64,000 bases of DNA, taken from positions 1,123,501-1,187,500 of the forward strand of contig CP114498.1 in the NCBI GenBank assembly GCA_027186245.1, given 5' to 3'. The notes under the pieces were generated by a model. The model had not been told where the DNA came from. It saw nothing but the letters and a program-made list of their open reading frames with translations, and did not search any database. Origin of the DNA: Coriaria nepalensis (lineage: Eukaryota > Streptophyta > Magnoliopsida > Cucurbitales > Coriariaceae). Below are positions 1 to 10,924 of the stretch, piece by piece. Both the position numbers and the translations under genes were made by a program. Each line of letters opens with the position of its first letter. Within the stretch, counting starts at the first letter, position 1.

Positions 1-93
1 GCCCTGCAGTTCTCCTTTGTCCCGCCTCTCCATTCTTTCACTCTTCTCTCCCTCGCCTTTCACTTCTCCTCCCCCGATTTTCCACAGACGTCC

Positions 94-2572
94 ATGGAGT
101 TCTGGGGTAAGCGCCCTCTTTCACTCTGCTTCTAGTTTCTTTCCTTTGGAAGCTTCATCATGGAGCTGTTGCGAAAATCTGTTTATTTGTCCATGTCGCG
201 ATTCTCATTTTCATAGCGCTGTTGCGATACTATATTTTTTAGTCGCTTTTTAAATTTTTTTCCTTCTATATGTTTCTCTGTTTTTTCGTTTTTGTTTCTC
301 TTCATGTGTTGTATGTGCTTCGATTCTCTCTTTATGGCGGTCATCGGATTCTTATTTCGATGGCGTTCCCGGGTCACTCATTTCAATAGCGTTACTCCGA
401 TTCTCATTTCCATACCGTTACTGCGATTCTCATTTCCATAGCGTTGCTGCGATTCTCAAACCTCTGTTAAACCTCTGCGATTCTCATTTCAATATGCTTT
501 ATATGCTTTAGTGTTCTTGTCAAACCTCTGTTATCTGTTGAGTTTGTCTACTTTACCATGTCAAAATTCGAAACTAATTGTAAGAGGTCTTCAGCGTTTA
601 ATCTTTGTTTACCTAGTTTATGACGTGTCTTCCTTGTACGTATGTTTGACCTATATCTGTAATAAACCTGGTTCAGGTAGTGGTTAGTGCTACACGTGAT
701 TTAAGCATCCTATTCATCAATATTCACTTGTATATTTGTGTATTTGTCTTAGAGCTATTGGTATAATGAATAGCAGCAAAGTCCTTGTTCTGGCGTATTT
801 TCCACCCATGTATATATTCATTTCATTTTTCTTGAAGTTCCTGATGGGAGTTTGTGCCCCTATTTGTTTCTCCAAGTACACACACCTAATCTTATACTTA
901 TTCTCGCTTGTTTTGCTTATTTGTAGCCTCTTGTCTTGTCATTTCTTGTTTTTCCCGATTATGATTTTAATTTGTTTTAGGTGTGGAACTGAAGGCAGGG
1001 AAGCCTCTCAAGGTGAAGCCTGATGATCATAAATATTTGCATCTTTCCCAGGTGAGGATTATTCATTAGTTCTAACTTAGTGAGTTTTTGTATTACTGTT
1101 CTAATCATTCAATTTATTGCTTTGTTAATCTTTTTTTTCCTTCAGGCGGCACTTGGAGAAACCAAGAAGGGAAATGAACCTGTGACTGTATTTTTAAATA
1201 TTGGTGACCATAAGCTTGTCTTGGGAATCCTTTCCCCTGATAAGTTTCCACAGCTATCTTTTGATCTTGTGTTTGAGAAGGAATTTGAGTTGTCTCACAA
1301 CTCAAAGAATGTGAGTGTTCACCTATGTGGATACCAAACTTTTGGTCCAGAGGAAGGGGATGAATTTTCTGATTTTGATTCTGATCATGAGGAAGAAGAG
1401 CTGATCCCATTACAGACCACTGATAATGGAAAAGTTGCCCCAAAAAAAGAGGAAGCTAAAACTGCCAAGGCTAAAGTTAATGTTGGAAAGCCTGAGTCTT
1501 CTCAAAAGCCGCAGGCTAAGCCCACTGAATTGAAGAAATACAATTCAAATGAAGATGATGATGACGACTCAGATGATGATGAATCAGATGAATCTGGAGA
1601 GGACTCTGATGAGGTATGATGTACTCTAATGAATAAATGATGTTCAGCTGATGGTGAATTGGTCAAGTTTTAACTGCTATGCAAATGCTATGCAGTTATA
1701 CTTATCTAAGAGAAATGATTTCTTGGCATAGAAACATGTAATTAATTTGAAGATTCCTTTTTTTGGGTAAATCGTGAAATGTTGGTGCAAAGGAATGTGT
1801 GGTTACCAGCGTATAATTCAATTTGCTATTTTCATGAGTTTTCCATGTGTGTTTTTTGTTACTGGGTCGTATAAAGAATCTGCTATTAACTGACGATGCT
1901 TGATTCATTGCAGGATATGGTTGATGGTGATTCTGATGATGACAGTGATGAAGAAGATGAAGAGACTCAAAAGAAGGTAAATAGGTCACTGCCGGTGGTT
2001 TTGGTGTTCAAATTATTGTTACTTTATACTAATTATTCTTCTCCTGTTTTGGTTTACAAATTGTAGGCCAAAGTTGGCAAAAAGAGGCCGAATGACTCTT
2101 CGACTGAAACTCCTGTTTCTGGAAAAAAAGCAAAGCCAGCTACTCCTTCAAAGACTAGTAATTCTCTTCAACAATTCCTTCCAAACTGTCTTAAGAACTT
2201 TTGTTCTTTTTGTGGTGTGATATAATATTTTGTTATTTCTATTTTTTGTGATAGTGCTTCTTCATTAAATATCCGTTGGTTATGAATTTGTTACTTGAAT
2301 ATTAGCAGATGGTAAGAAGGGTGGCCAGCCAGCTACTCCTCAACCTGTCAAGCCTAAGAACGGGACACCGAAGTCCGGTAGCCATGTCACCAGCAAATCT
2401 GGCAACAAGTATGTTTTGTTTTCTTGATATTTTTGTTTTCCTTGAAAATAAAATTTCTATTGTTCCAAAGATTCAAGACATGTCAAATACACAGAATACT
2501 GATGAGTTGCTTTGTTGCAAAATTTTTAGATCGTTTGCTTCTGGTGCCAAGGCAAAACATGGCGGCAAGTAG
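94..2572 (+). CDS. HDT2: HD2-type histone deacetylase (HDT), zinc-finger-less form
   Basis: Plant-specific HD2 (nucleoplasmin-like) histone deacetylase, a nucleolar/nuclear chromatin repressor. Coding exons: 94-106, 981-1051, 1146-1613, 1914-1976, 2067-2157, 2306(or 2309)-2408, 2530-2572; the sum is 852 nt (283 aa) or 849 nt. The first coding exon is only 13 nt and encodes the family start MEFWG, completed across the 874-nt intron 1. His25 (in KYLHLSQ) and an Asp near residue 68, residues considered important in the family, are present. The middle is acidic (runs of D/E from about residue 105) followed by a Lys-rich tail. The C terminus reads KSFASGAKAKHGGK: the KAKH end of the usual C2H2 finger is kept but the Cys pair is absent, as in HD2B-like members. 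The symbol is inferred from that and from context. The family is certain; the exact orthologue less so. Confidence 0.93.
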
Positions 2573-2899
2573 AAAGATGGGAAGCGACGATTGGAGCGAC
2601 AGGGTCATGTCAATTTGTTGGAATGTTGCTTGGCCACAAGGTCTTGGCTTACAGTAATATAGGACAGATGTAGGGTCTTTTTGATTTTTTATAGTAGGCC
2701 GCTATACATTTTCTCTGTACTCTTGGACTGCTTAAAGGTATCGAGTCACTTGTTTCTTCACTGTTTGATCGATTTTGAGTAGCGATCAATTTCTTAATGG
2801 ATACTTAATGTAGTTTTTATTATTTTTGTGAAACCGGAGTAAAATGTTGTTTTCTGAGTATTTTAACGTTTAATTTTTCCTGCAGATAATCTTAACTGA
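2573..2899 (+). other. 3' untranslated region and downstream flank of the HDT gene
   Basis: T-rich sequence after the HDT stop codon. No open reading frame of interest is seen. It is most likely the 3' UTR plus transcript end; the exact polyadenylation site cannot be placed from sequence alone. Confidence 0.5.
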
Positions 2900-4060
2900 T
2901 TAGTCGATCTAGGCCTCATGTAAGTTTGTTTTGGTCCTACGGTTGTCCGAGAAAATGGCAGCTTAATGGGCCTAAAGTAATCTCTTCATGGGTCAAAGTC
3001 TTATGTCTGGGCTGTTTATTTGCCTTTTAAGAAGATTGTTTGGGCCACTTTTTGGGCCGCTTATGGGCGGTATAATTATTCTAGGGCGGCTGTGTTTGTC
3101 GGATGGGCCGTAACGGGCCGCAAAATTTCTTTCTGGGCGGCTCAAGTAAACCTTAAACGGACCGTAAATTTCCTGATAGGCTACAAAAATGGGCAGATAT
3201 GGTCGTTTAATTTTCCTGGGCCATCGAATTCGGTTTTAAAAGTTAAAATATTTATCAATAACTGATTAGAAAAATCTGGATAAGGCAAAAATCATTGTCC
3301 GGAGAACAGAAAAATCTGTAAAAATTCCACTATCCTATAGAAATTTTAATCCGAATTTGAAAAAATGTGAAAAAGCTTGAAACTCCTAAAAGAATCTGGG
3401 TAATCAACTAGTCATCATTCCCTGAAAACTTTACCAGTTACATATAACAACACAAATTTTCTAAAATATGTTGAAGCGTTCCATTTTTATTATATCGGTA
3501 AAATCTGGAAAAATCCGAAATTCTGATCAAAATCATGACAACTCAAATTCGGCCAGAGAATTTGGAAAAGTTCAGGATTCCTTCAAAATTCTTGGCAACC
3601 CAGATATTCCAAGAGAATCTGTAAGAAGTATGGGCTAACCCAGCCTTCACCAGAAAATCAGGAAAATCTCCAGATTTTTAAAAGATGAGGATTTAAAAAC
3701 CTGCGACTTTTAAACCCAGATATTCATATATCTGGTTGAACCCAGATTTTAAATATCTGGATATAAACTCTGGTTCCTTGAAGATACAGATTTGTACCCA
3801 GATTCTAAGAAAGTAAGGGTTCTAAAATACTGATTTGTACCCAGATTCTGCGAACAATCTGTGTTCAATCTAAATTCCTCAGAGAATCTACACTGCCTGG
3901 ATCCAAAAGAATCTGAGTTACCACAGATCTCAGCTGGAGGAAGAGAGATAGAGAGATGATGATATGATGAGACTTGCGGTTTTAAATCTTCAGTTCTTAT
4001 AATATCTTTTCCCCCTAGAATACAACTAACTTTACACAACGGATGCATGTCAAGCTAAGC
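2900..4060. repeat. Gene-free stretch: TGGGC-rich segment, then a degenerate AATCTG/CAGATT-rich repeat
   Basis: No gene is seen. The part from about 2966 to 3225 is crowded with TGGGCC/TGGGCG/GGGCCG words on the plus strand. From about 3260 to 3920 short AATCTG and CAGATT words recur, often followed by GAAAA or preceded by CCC. Two near-identical blocks containing GATTTGTACCCAGATTCT lie at about 3788-3808 and 3831-3851. This looks like an old, diverged tandem or interspersed repeat. Its family is not recognised. Confidence 0.45.
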
Positions 4061-5347
4061 TACTCCAACCAACGCTAATGAACAGTACCAGAAGTTCCAA
4101 TTACTATAGAGCAGAGAAAGGTCAAATAAAAGAAAACCTTAGAGCTCCAATGGCAGCTCCGCACCCTGTAAGCCAAACTCTGTAGTCAAATAATATGATG
4201 ATTCTGACAATAAAAGCCACGATCCCCAATCCTGCAAAAACTAAATGTAATTTGGGACAGTTCTGAGGAATTCAATAAATCTTTTAGTAAGTGGAAGGAA
4301 AAGAAAACCAATCAAGAGAAGAGGAGATACTGAATTGCCCACAGTCCTTGATGAGCTGAAGACAATGTCCCTGACTGTAAATGATCATAATACTTCAAGC
4401 TAGTACTAATTAACAAATAATAGTTATAATTGTAATAAGAGTTCATGCATTCAAACGTTGTTTACAAATACAATTCAAACCACTACCTCGAGATCCCTCT
4501 TTCAGCAACTACTACAAGAAACAAATAACAAGTATTCATTGAACCAAGCTAGGATCATAAGACACCGCATATAAAAATCGATTGAGATTACTTCATCATA
4601 AATGATTGTAATTATCACACAACGTAGGATGTTCGACAAAAAAATCCAAAAAAATCTATCGAGAAATGCAAGTCACAACAAATCTAATAGCCATTATATT
4701 GCTGTTTTTTCAATTTCAGTCCTTGCTTGAAACAAGAAGGTAAATTCCTACTTGCAATACCACAACAAATACGGACATAAAACAAAAACAGAAAAAAAGA
4801 CTAGATGTTAAAATTATTTTTACTAGTTTCAAACCAAAAGCTTCTTTAAGGGGGGAAATACTAGAGGATAAAAAGTTTGAGTTTTAGAACGAATGTGCCT
4901 AGTGGAGAAAATTCCTTGCCTAAGATACTTTGAACACCTCATTCTTAGGCAAGCTCCAATGATAAAAAACCACATCAGCAAAAATCTAACAAAGAATAGA
5001 GTATTTTTTTATGTAAGAATGATGTAAACATGACTTCCTGGAGAGGAACCTAAGGATGCGTTGTTAAAAGTATGCTAGGCAAGAATTTCTTGCCTAGACA
5101 CATGCAGTCAAGCATACAGTTAACATTCAACAGAAAAGGAAAAGGTAAAATATATATATATATATATATTCACATTGCATATAAGTGAACCGAGAACCTG
5201 TATACCCACCTGCACAGTGGAAAATCTGCAGTAAGGCATATTAACAGGATGGTCATTTTTCTAGATCTCACAATTTTTCCTAAACATGAAAATAAGTTAT
5301 CAAAGTCATTAAAGAGAGAAGAAGCATACCATACTTGCCAAAACAGG
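4061..5347. other. Gene-free stretch downstream of U2AF35
   Basis: AT-rich with no supportable ORF. It lies 3' of the minus-strand U2AF35 gene, so part of it may be 3' UTR (possibly spliced). A (TA)n microsatellite sits at about 5151-5169. Confidence 0.5.
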
Positions 5348-7139
5348 TCAATACCCATAACTTCCTTGATGTTCATGATGCTGCTGCTTCTCCTCATAGC
5401 CACAGTACTGATTTCCATATTGTGTATACCCATTACAAGTGTTCTCACTATCATTTTTCTGGCCACTACTATTGAGGTCTGAAGCATTCTCTTTCTGTTC
5501 TCTTTCCCTGTTCCATTGCTCAATTTTGGCTCGTCTTTCCTCGCTGCCTTCCCTAATTGGACTTCTGTCCCTCCTACTTTCAGGGCCTCTGCTTCTGCTT
5601 CTGCTTCGGCCTTGCCTGTGAACAGGGCTTGTACTCCTACGCCTTCGGCTTCGACTTTCACGATGATCCCTGTCATCGTACCTTCGGCTTCGACTCTCAC
5701 GGTGATCTCTTTCATAGCTCTGATGTCTGTAGGGACTTCGGCTTCTACTGTGACTGTGACTACACCTCCTTCGATACATCACAAACAACTCGCGCCGCAG
5801 CTCCCTGAAAATATTGAAGGTTTTAACTCTATTTCAAATAGGGGAACAGAAAGGGGGAAAAAGAAAAAAGGGAAGTACATCACACCTGCTGATCCTTTTC
5901 AAGTGCATGAAATTGCAGTATCCACCCCGGTTGCACAAGTTCTCCTCATATTGTCTACAGGTGGCTTCTCGGAAGTCCGTCACAGGAGAGAAATCAACAA
6001 TGATTGGCCGCCCTGTAATGTTAAAAGTCCCATGAAAGCTGCATATTCAGCATACTACAATAACTCATAGCTATAGGTTTAACAGAACAATTAAAATTAA
6101 AATTCCATTGGTTCTATAAACACTAGAAATGAATTTAGGCAAAGCAAAAATAAGCCTGATATCATTTATAAATAGTGTCATTAGATCCCAAAAACGGAAT
6201 TTTAATATGCAGATTCTTATTTCTTACGGTTTCAAACGCAATGATAAGCAAGTGATACTCCATAGTCAAGTCCATTTCAAGATGATCTGAACCTCTCCAG
6301 ACTAATAATGTAAGACAGAAAAGAACAAAAACTAACCAGCATAGTATCTTCCACTGAGATTTTGCAGTGCTTTTGCAGCATGCTCTTCCTCTTGAAATTG
6401 AACATACACATTACCCACCTGCGTGTATATACATATCACGCCAAATAATTATTATCCACCACAACGCAAAAAAATCAAACGGTACATAAATCTGAAATGA
6501 TAATAGAGCACTCATACCATGTGGTCAGCAAGATTATCACAGACATTCAGGCTTTCGATTTCCCCATACTTGCTCAGCTCCTGGAACAAATCTTCATAAA
6601 ACTCCTACAATTTTTTACGAAATGATTCAAAGGTTAATATAATCCCTAAATCCCAACCTAATCAGAACTCTTTCGAATTCTGTGTTATAAATTAAAATAT
6701 AGAGAACTCAGAAACGTATCATGAATGCGAATTTCTGTGAGTTAAAAAAGACACATCGATCCGAAAACTGGCTAAAGAACGCAGAATATGCATAAAAGTT
6801 TCAAGTTCTTCTAATTTCCAATTTCAGCTAACAATCAAACCTAAATACATCATAAATTTCAAGTTTAAGAAATCAGAAAAAAAGGAAAAGAACGGAAGAA
6901 ACCTCGAAGTGCTCCTGCATCTTACGAGGATCGATCGGTTGACCCTGTGCATCAACGCCGGGTGTGATCATATCAGGCCTCTGGTACATGTTAGAAAGCA
7001 AGAGCGTAGGGCTAATGCTAGGCTTCGTGTGCATCCTCGAGCACCGATCGCCGTGCCTACACGCTCCGATCTTGAAATAGAAGGGGCAATTCACTCTGTC
7101 TTTCTCCGTTCCGAAAATCGACGCCAAGTGCTCCGCCAT
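5348..7139 (-). CDS. U2AF35: U2 snRNP auxiliary factor small subunit (U2AF35)
   Basis: Recognises the AG of 3' splice sites in pre-mRNA as a heterodimer with U2AF65, in the nucleus. Exons (minus strand): 7139-6903, 6604-6518, 6418-6337, 6012-5886, 5804-5348; total 990 nt, 329 aa. The order is canonical: start [14 protein letters not shown]; first CCCH finger ([20 protein letters not shown], about residues 18-37); UHM-type RRM (from [16 protein letters not shown] to [16 protein letters not shown]); second CCCH finger ([19 protein letters not shown]); then a C-terminal RS domain rich in SRSRS and RD/RE dipeptides. The protein ends in a Tyr/Gln/Gly-rich tail. Start choice rests on the conserved N terminus; all junctions are GT-AG and in frame. 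Antisense reading frames over the RS domain are shadows. Confidence 0.96.
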
Positions 7140-7374
7140 CTCTTCCTCTCACCGTCCGTCTGCTTGCTTCTTGCTTTTCTCTCTCTAAGATCGCGAATCA
7201 GAAACGATAATGGCGGAATGGTTTTTCTATTCGAGCGTCTTCGATCGACGAAATGAATGTAAGGACGACGATCGCGGTTAAATTCTATAATAGTCACGCA
7301 AGCCGTGTGTTTCCAGAATGTTCGCACCTGTATCTGGGTAATAATAAGTTTGTGGAGATTCTACCAAAAATGAA
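7140..7374. promoter_or_regulatory. U2AF35 5' flank / upstream region
   Basis: Short region upstream of the U2AF35 start, up to the tRNA-Leu gene. Pyrimidine-rich 5' leader on the minus strand is likely. No discrete element could be assigned with confidence. Confidence 0.35.
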
Positions 7375-7457
7375 GCTGGTTTGCCCGAGAGGTTAAGGGG
7401 GAAGACTTAAGATCTTCTGCACATAAGTGCGCGTGGGTTCGAACCCCACAGCCAGCA
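7375..7457 (+). tRNA. trnL-UAA: tRNA-Leu (anticodon UAA)
   Basis: 83-nt cloverleaf. The 7-bp acceptor stem GCTGGTT pairs with AGCCAGC with one G-U. The D arm contains the A-box-like GGTTAAGGGG. The anticodon stem GAAGA/TCTTC encloses loop CTTAAGA, anticodon TAA at 7408-7410. A long class II variable arm follows, and the T arm has GGTTCGAACC. The discriminator base is A, followed by a TTTTT Pol III terminator. No intron. Confidence 0.95.
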
Positions 7458-7604
7458 CTTTTTGGTTAATTTTTTAAAATTTTGCTAACTAAAAATTGAC
7501 TTTCTAGAAGTAGTGGAATATGTCTAGCCCTGTCGATACAAAGATTGACCAGTAATAATATGTTTATAAGGTAAGAAGAAAGAGGCAAAAATTAAAACAC
7601 TTCT

Positions 7605-7676
7605 TGCGTCTGCCGGGAGTCGAACCCGGGTCTATTGCTTGGAAGGCAATTATCCTAACCGTTGGACTACAAACGC
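7605..7676 (-). tRNA. trnG-UCC: tRNA-Gly (anticodon UCC)
   Basis: 72-nt cloverleaf on the minus strand. The acceptor stem GCGTTTG pairs with CAGACGC (one G-U). The anticodon stem-loop TTGCCTTCCAAGCAA gives anticodon TCC. The T arm contains GGTTCGACTCC and the discriminator is A. The nuclear plant form is expected. It lies 147 bp from tRNA-Leu on the opposite strand, so the two genes converge. Confidence 0.95.
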
Positions 7677-8054
7677 TGGCTTTGATAGACCTCGGAGATC
7701 AAATTATTTATAAAATAAAATTTGAAGCAGAAAACAAAAATTGAAAAGATGATCTTACACTAAACAATCATCCATTCATTTTATACCGAAGAGGGTGGGT
7801 GTCATTCAACCTGAACCAAGCCCAATTTGTATATCATATATGTACAGTAATATCTCACTTGACTTTGCATGTATAGTGATTATTTTTTGTCTCTAATGTA
7901 TCCCCAAATGAAAACTTTCAACTGATAAACTAATTGTCGATTACAGCTTACAAGCTCAGCCCTTTAGTTCTTTAAGGGCACACAACTAACAAGAATGTGT
8001 CTTTTTTTTTTCCTTGGAAAAATTGAAAACTGACGGTGTTTTCTCGGACCATTT
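7677..8054. other. Gap between tRNA-Gly and the CSLA pseudogene; probable CSLA 3' UTR
   Basis: AT-rich, no ORF supported. On the minus strand it follows the CSLA stop codon (TAA at 8055-8057) and probably held its 3' UTR. Confidence 0.45.
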
Positions 8055-10924
8055 TTATGAGCTCGGAATAATGGTACCGATAAAACCAAATCCTGCGATG
8101 AGGAAGGAGATTGTCTGTAGAAAAAGGTAAATGAAGTAGTTGTTCTTGCCATGAACATAGTCATAGCATCCATATATGAAAAGGAACACTCCAAATCCTA
8201 GCTCCAAGAGATGAAACCTGTTACAAATTAATCTATTTGTCACATCAAGTGATAATAATGTTACTGAGTTAAATTTATAGAAATAAAGTAATAATTTTTA
8301 CCTGTCGCCAAACTTGAAGGAAAAAGTTGTTAATTTGGGCACTTTTGAATTAACTTTGTTCTTGGAAGCATCATTTGCTTTGGTTTTAAGAGCATCGCCC
8401 AATTTTTCAGTGACAACCCATTCATTAACTCTCCCGGCTTCGAACAAACCGATGAATGTTGCTTTGGTCCGATGCAATGACATTACGTTCTCGAAAAGAA
8501 TCCAATAGAACAGAAGAGGAATCTACCTTGGAGTACCAACTGAATTAAGAATGGTGATGACAGAAGAAATGTAAACAGCTCCCCAGATGGGAACATGGAC
8601 TTCAGGAACCAAAATGGTTAAGGGAAGAACAACGCAGTAGAAGGAGAAGGTGACCCAATGAGCTATGATTTTCCGTACAAAGAAGAAGCTATATATCACA
8701 TATACTTTCTTCCACACTGTCACTTTCTGCACAAATATATTTTATTTAATATTAAGAGAGAGATTAACAAACAACATATATAGTAACATGATGAATTCTA
8801 ACCTTGGTTTTGATAATCTCGACGAACATTTTGCGAAAGAGATTTGCCGGACTGCAAGACCATCGGTGCTGCTGAAAGCGGAAGGCTTTGAAAGTACTGG
8901 GGAGCTCACTCTTGGCCTACAAGGATTGAATTGCAAGAATTTGAGTTATGTGTTGCCATAAAACATAATTAGCTAAAGTTAAAAAAGAGAATTGATTTAC
9001 AGTATAGTAATTAACAAGTAGTGAGTACAGTGTTAATCTCACCTGGAGGTCACCGAGGTAGAGAAATTTCCAGCCTCTGAGACTTGAACGTACGGCAAGA
9101 TCCATGTCTTCCACTGTCGTTCTGTCTTTCCACCCTCCTGCTTCATTGATTGCAGCAATTCTCCATACTCCAGCAGTTCCTGCAAAGAAATTATCTAGAA
9201 ATGTGACTGACAAATCCTTAGAACCTTAACTTGAGTTGATGAAATGGATATATAGTTTGAAGGAAAAATTCTTGCATATAACAACGTGATACATCAAATA
9301 TTATTTGACTATTACAATCACAAACATCATATTTATATATAACAATCACAAACATCATATTTATATATAACAATCACAAACATCATAAAGTTCGTGATTA
9401 TGATAATGTTTTACGTGACACGGGACAATAGGGCAAACAAAAAAATGAAATGTTACCGTTGAAGCCAAAAAAGGCATGGGTAGATGAACCCACTTCTTGT
9501 TCCACAGTAAAATGATAGTCTAATGACATCTATTGCATCCTTGTCAACAGGCTCGTCTGCATTCACTGCAAGAACCAACCATAAAACTACTAATTATTAA
9601 ACAAATCTTGATTACCAAGAGGAACCTAACACGTGACACCGTACTATACGTATATTTTAAAAATACTGCAAATATATCTATATCATGTGGACGTTACTTT
9701 GACCAAGTAATAAAATGTTTTAGTCCGCAATAGTCGGAGTTGGTAGGATATTATTTCTAGTAGGACCCACGAAGGGGCTGGTAACTAAACTAAACCAAGT
9801 GGTACCCACACCGTGAATCATGGATGGGCTTTTCATGGGCCCCATTCAGCCCACAACAAACCCAATCCCGCGCGACGACAAGAGGGACAAATTCAACAAT
9901 CAAAGTACACTATCTAACCCCACCGTACCGTTAAACTTTTAACTGCTTCACACTTCTCTGTCTAGACCCTGTTCTGTCCTAAAACAAAACACACACTAAA
10001 TTCAATTGAATCGAACTGAGCATACCGAATCTCCAGCGAGCTTGAACAAGAGCGAGTTCCGGATTGTGGACCAAAAAAGGGATAGCCCGTTTAAGATAGT
10101 CCGGTTCAGGCCGGAAATCGGCATCGAAAATGGCAACAAATTCACAGTGCTTGACGTAGCTTCGTTTTAGACCTTCTCTTAAAGCACCAGCTTTGTAGCC
10201 TACTCTGTTCTCTCTAATTTGGTATGTTATATTTATTCCTTTATTTGCCCATCTCTGACACTCTTGCTCCACCATTTGCTATAATTAACATTAAAAAAAA
10301 AAACATTTTCACTGTCAAAGATAGATAGATAGATAGATAGATAAAATTGACCAAAGTGAAAGATGAAACAAATTACTCTGTTTTTTAGTAGTACCTTGAT
10401 TGCAGGATCAGTTGAATCATCAAGCACTTGAATTACGAGACGATCCAAGGGCCAGGAAAGATTACAAGCTGCTCCAATGGAGATTTTGTAAACCTGCCAT
10501 TAGCCCATTACCGCAAATAAAAATATATAAATAATATAGTGAGGCTTTTTTTTTTACTAGAAACCCAGATGGAAAAAGGGTAGAAAAAGTTGACCTCTTT
10601 TTCGTTGAACATTGGGATTTGTAGAAGAACAAAAGGGAAATTGGAGCTGCCCAGTTCCAAATCTTCTTCGATGGCTTCGTACTTGTATCGCTTTTCGGGT
10701 TTTTTAAAGAAGAGCTTGACGAGGATGATGACAATCCCCATATAAACTCTCTCAATAAAGAGCATGAGTGACATGGCTAAGCAAATGTAGACGCCAAATC
10801 TGAGCAGAGGAACTATTAATGGCGTTTTGATAATGTCCCAAATCATAAAAAGTTGGGCCGACATGTCGTCTCTTGTGCCCGAAAATGTTTCGGGTATTAG
10901 AATTTTCGATGAAGTTTCTGCCAT
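8055..10924 (-). pseudogene. CSLA2: CSLA-type glucomannan 4-beta-mannosyltransferase, disrupted (2-nt deletion plus two in-frame stops)
   Basis: GT2-family Golgi enzyme that polymerises (gluco)mannan from GDP-mannose. Exons (minus): 10924-10595, 10493-10395, 10278-10026, 9565-9457, 9179-9043, 8916-8803, 8726-8302, 8217-8055. Family motifs remain: N-terminal membrane segment, VLDDSTD, IFDADF, TVEDMD, QQHRW, and C-terminal membrane segments ending GTIIPSS. Three lesions break it. In exon 4 the codon after NADE has lost two bases; about 20 nt later GAG has become TAG within MQEMSL. In the seventh exon the Ser codon of the conserved TPRSIHLL is TAG (8523-8525), with His to Pro two codons later. 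The usual Gly of SCGPANLF is Ser. Summed exons give 1630 nt, two short of a multiple of three. Assembly error is the alternative, but three separate lesions make decay likelier. The symbol is inferred from neighbours. Confidence 0.82.
9315..9386. repeat. 28-bp tandem repeat, about 2.6 copies
   Basis: Two perfect copies of a 28-bp unit beginning CAATCACAAACATCATATTT (9315-9342, 9343-9370) plus a 16-bp partial third copy, inside an intron of the CSLA pseudogene. Confidence 0.9.

Noticed and set aside
5170..5715. 181-aa minus ORF overlapping the last U2AF35 exon
   Set aside because: Different frame from the RS domain; compositional shadow.
5516..6070. 184-aa plus-strand ORF over the U2AF35 3' exons
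   Set aside because: It is antisense to the RS domain exon; repetitive SRSRS codons keep the opposite strand open. No family features.
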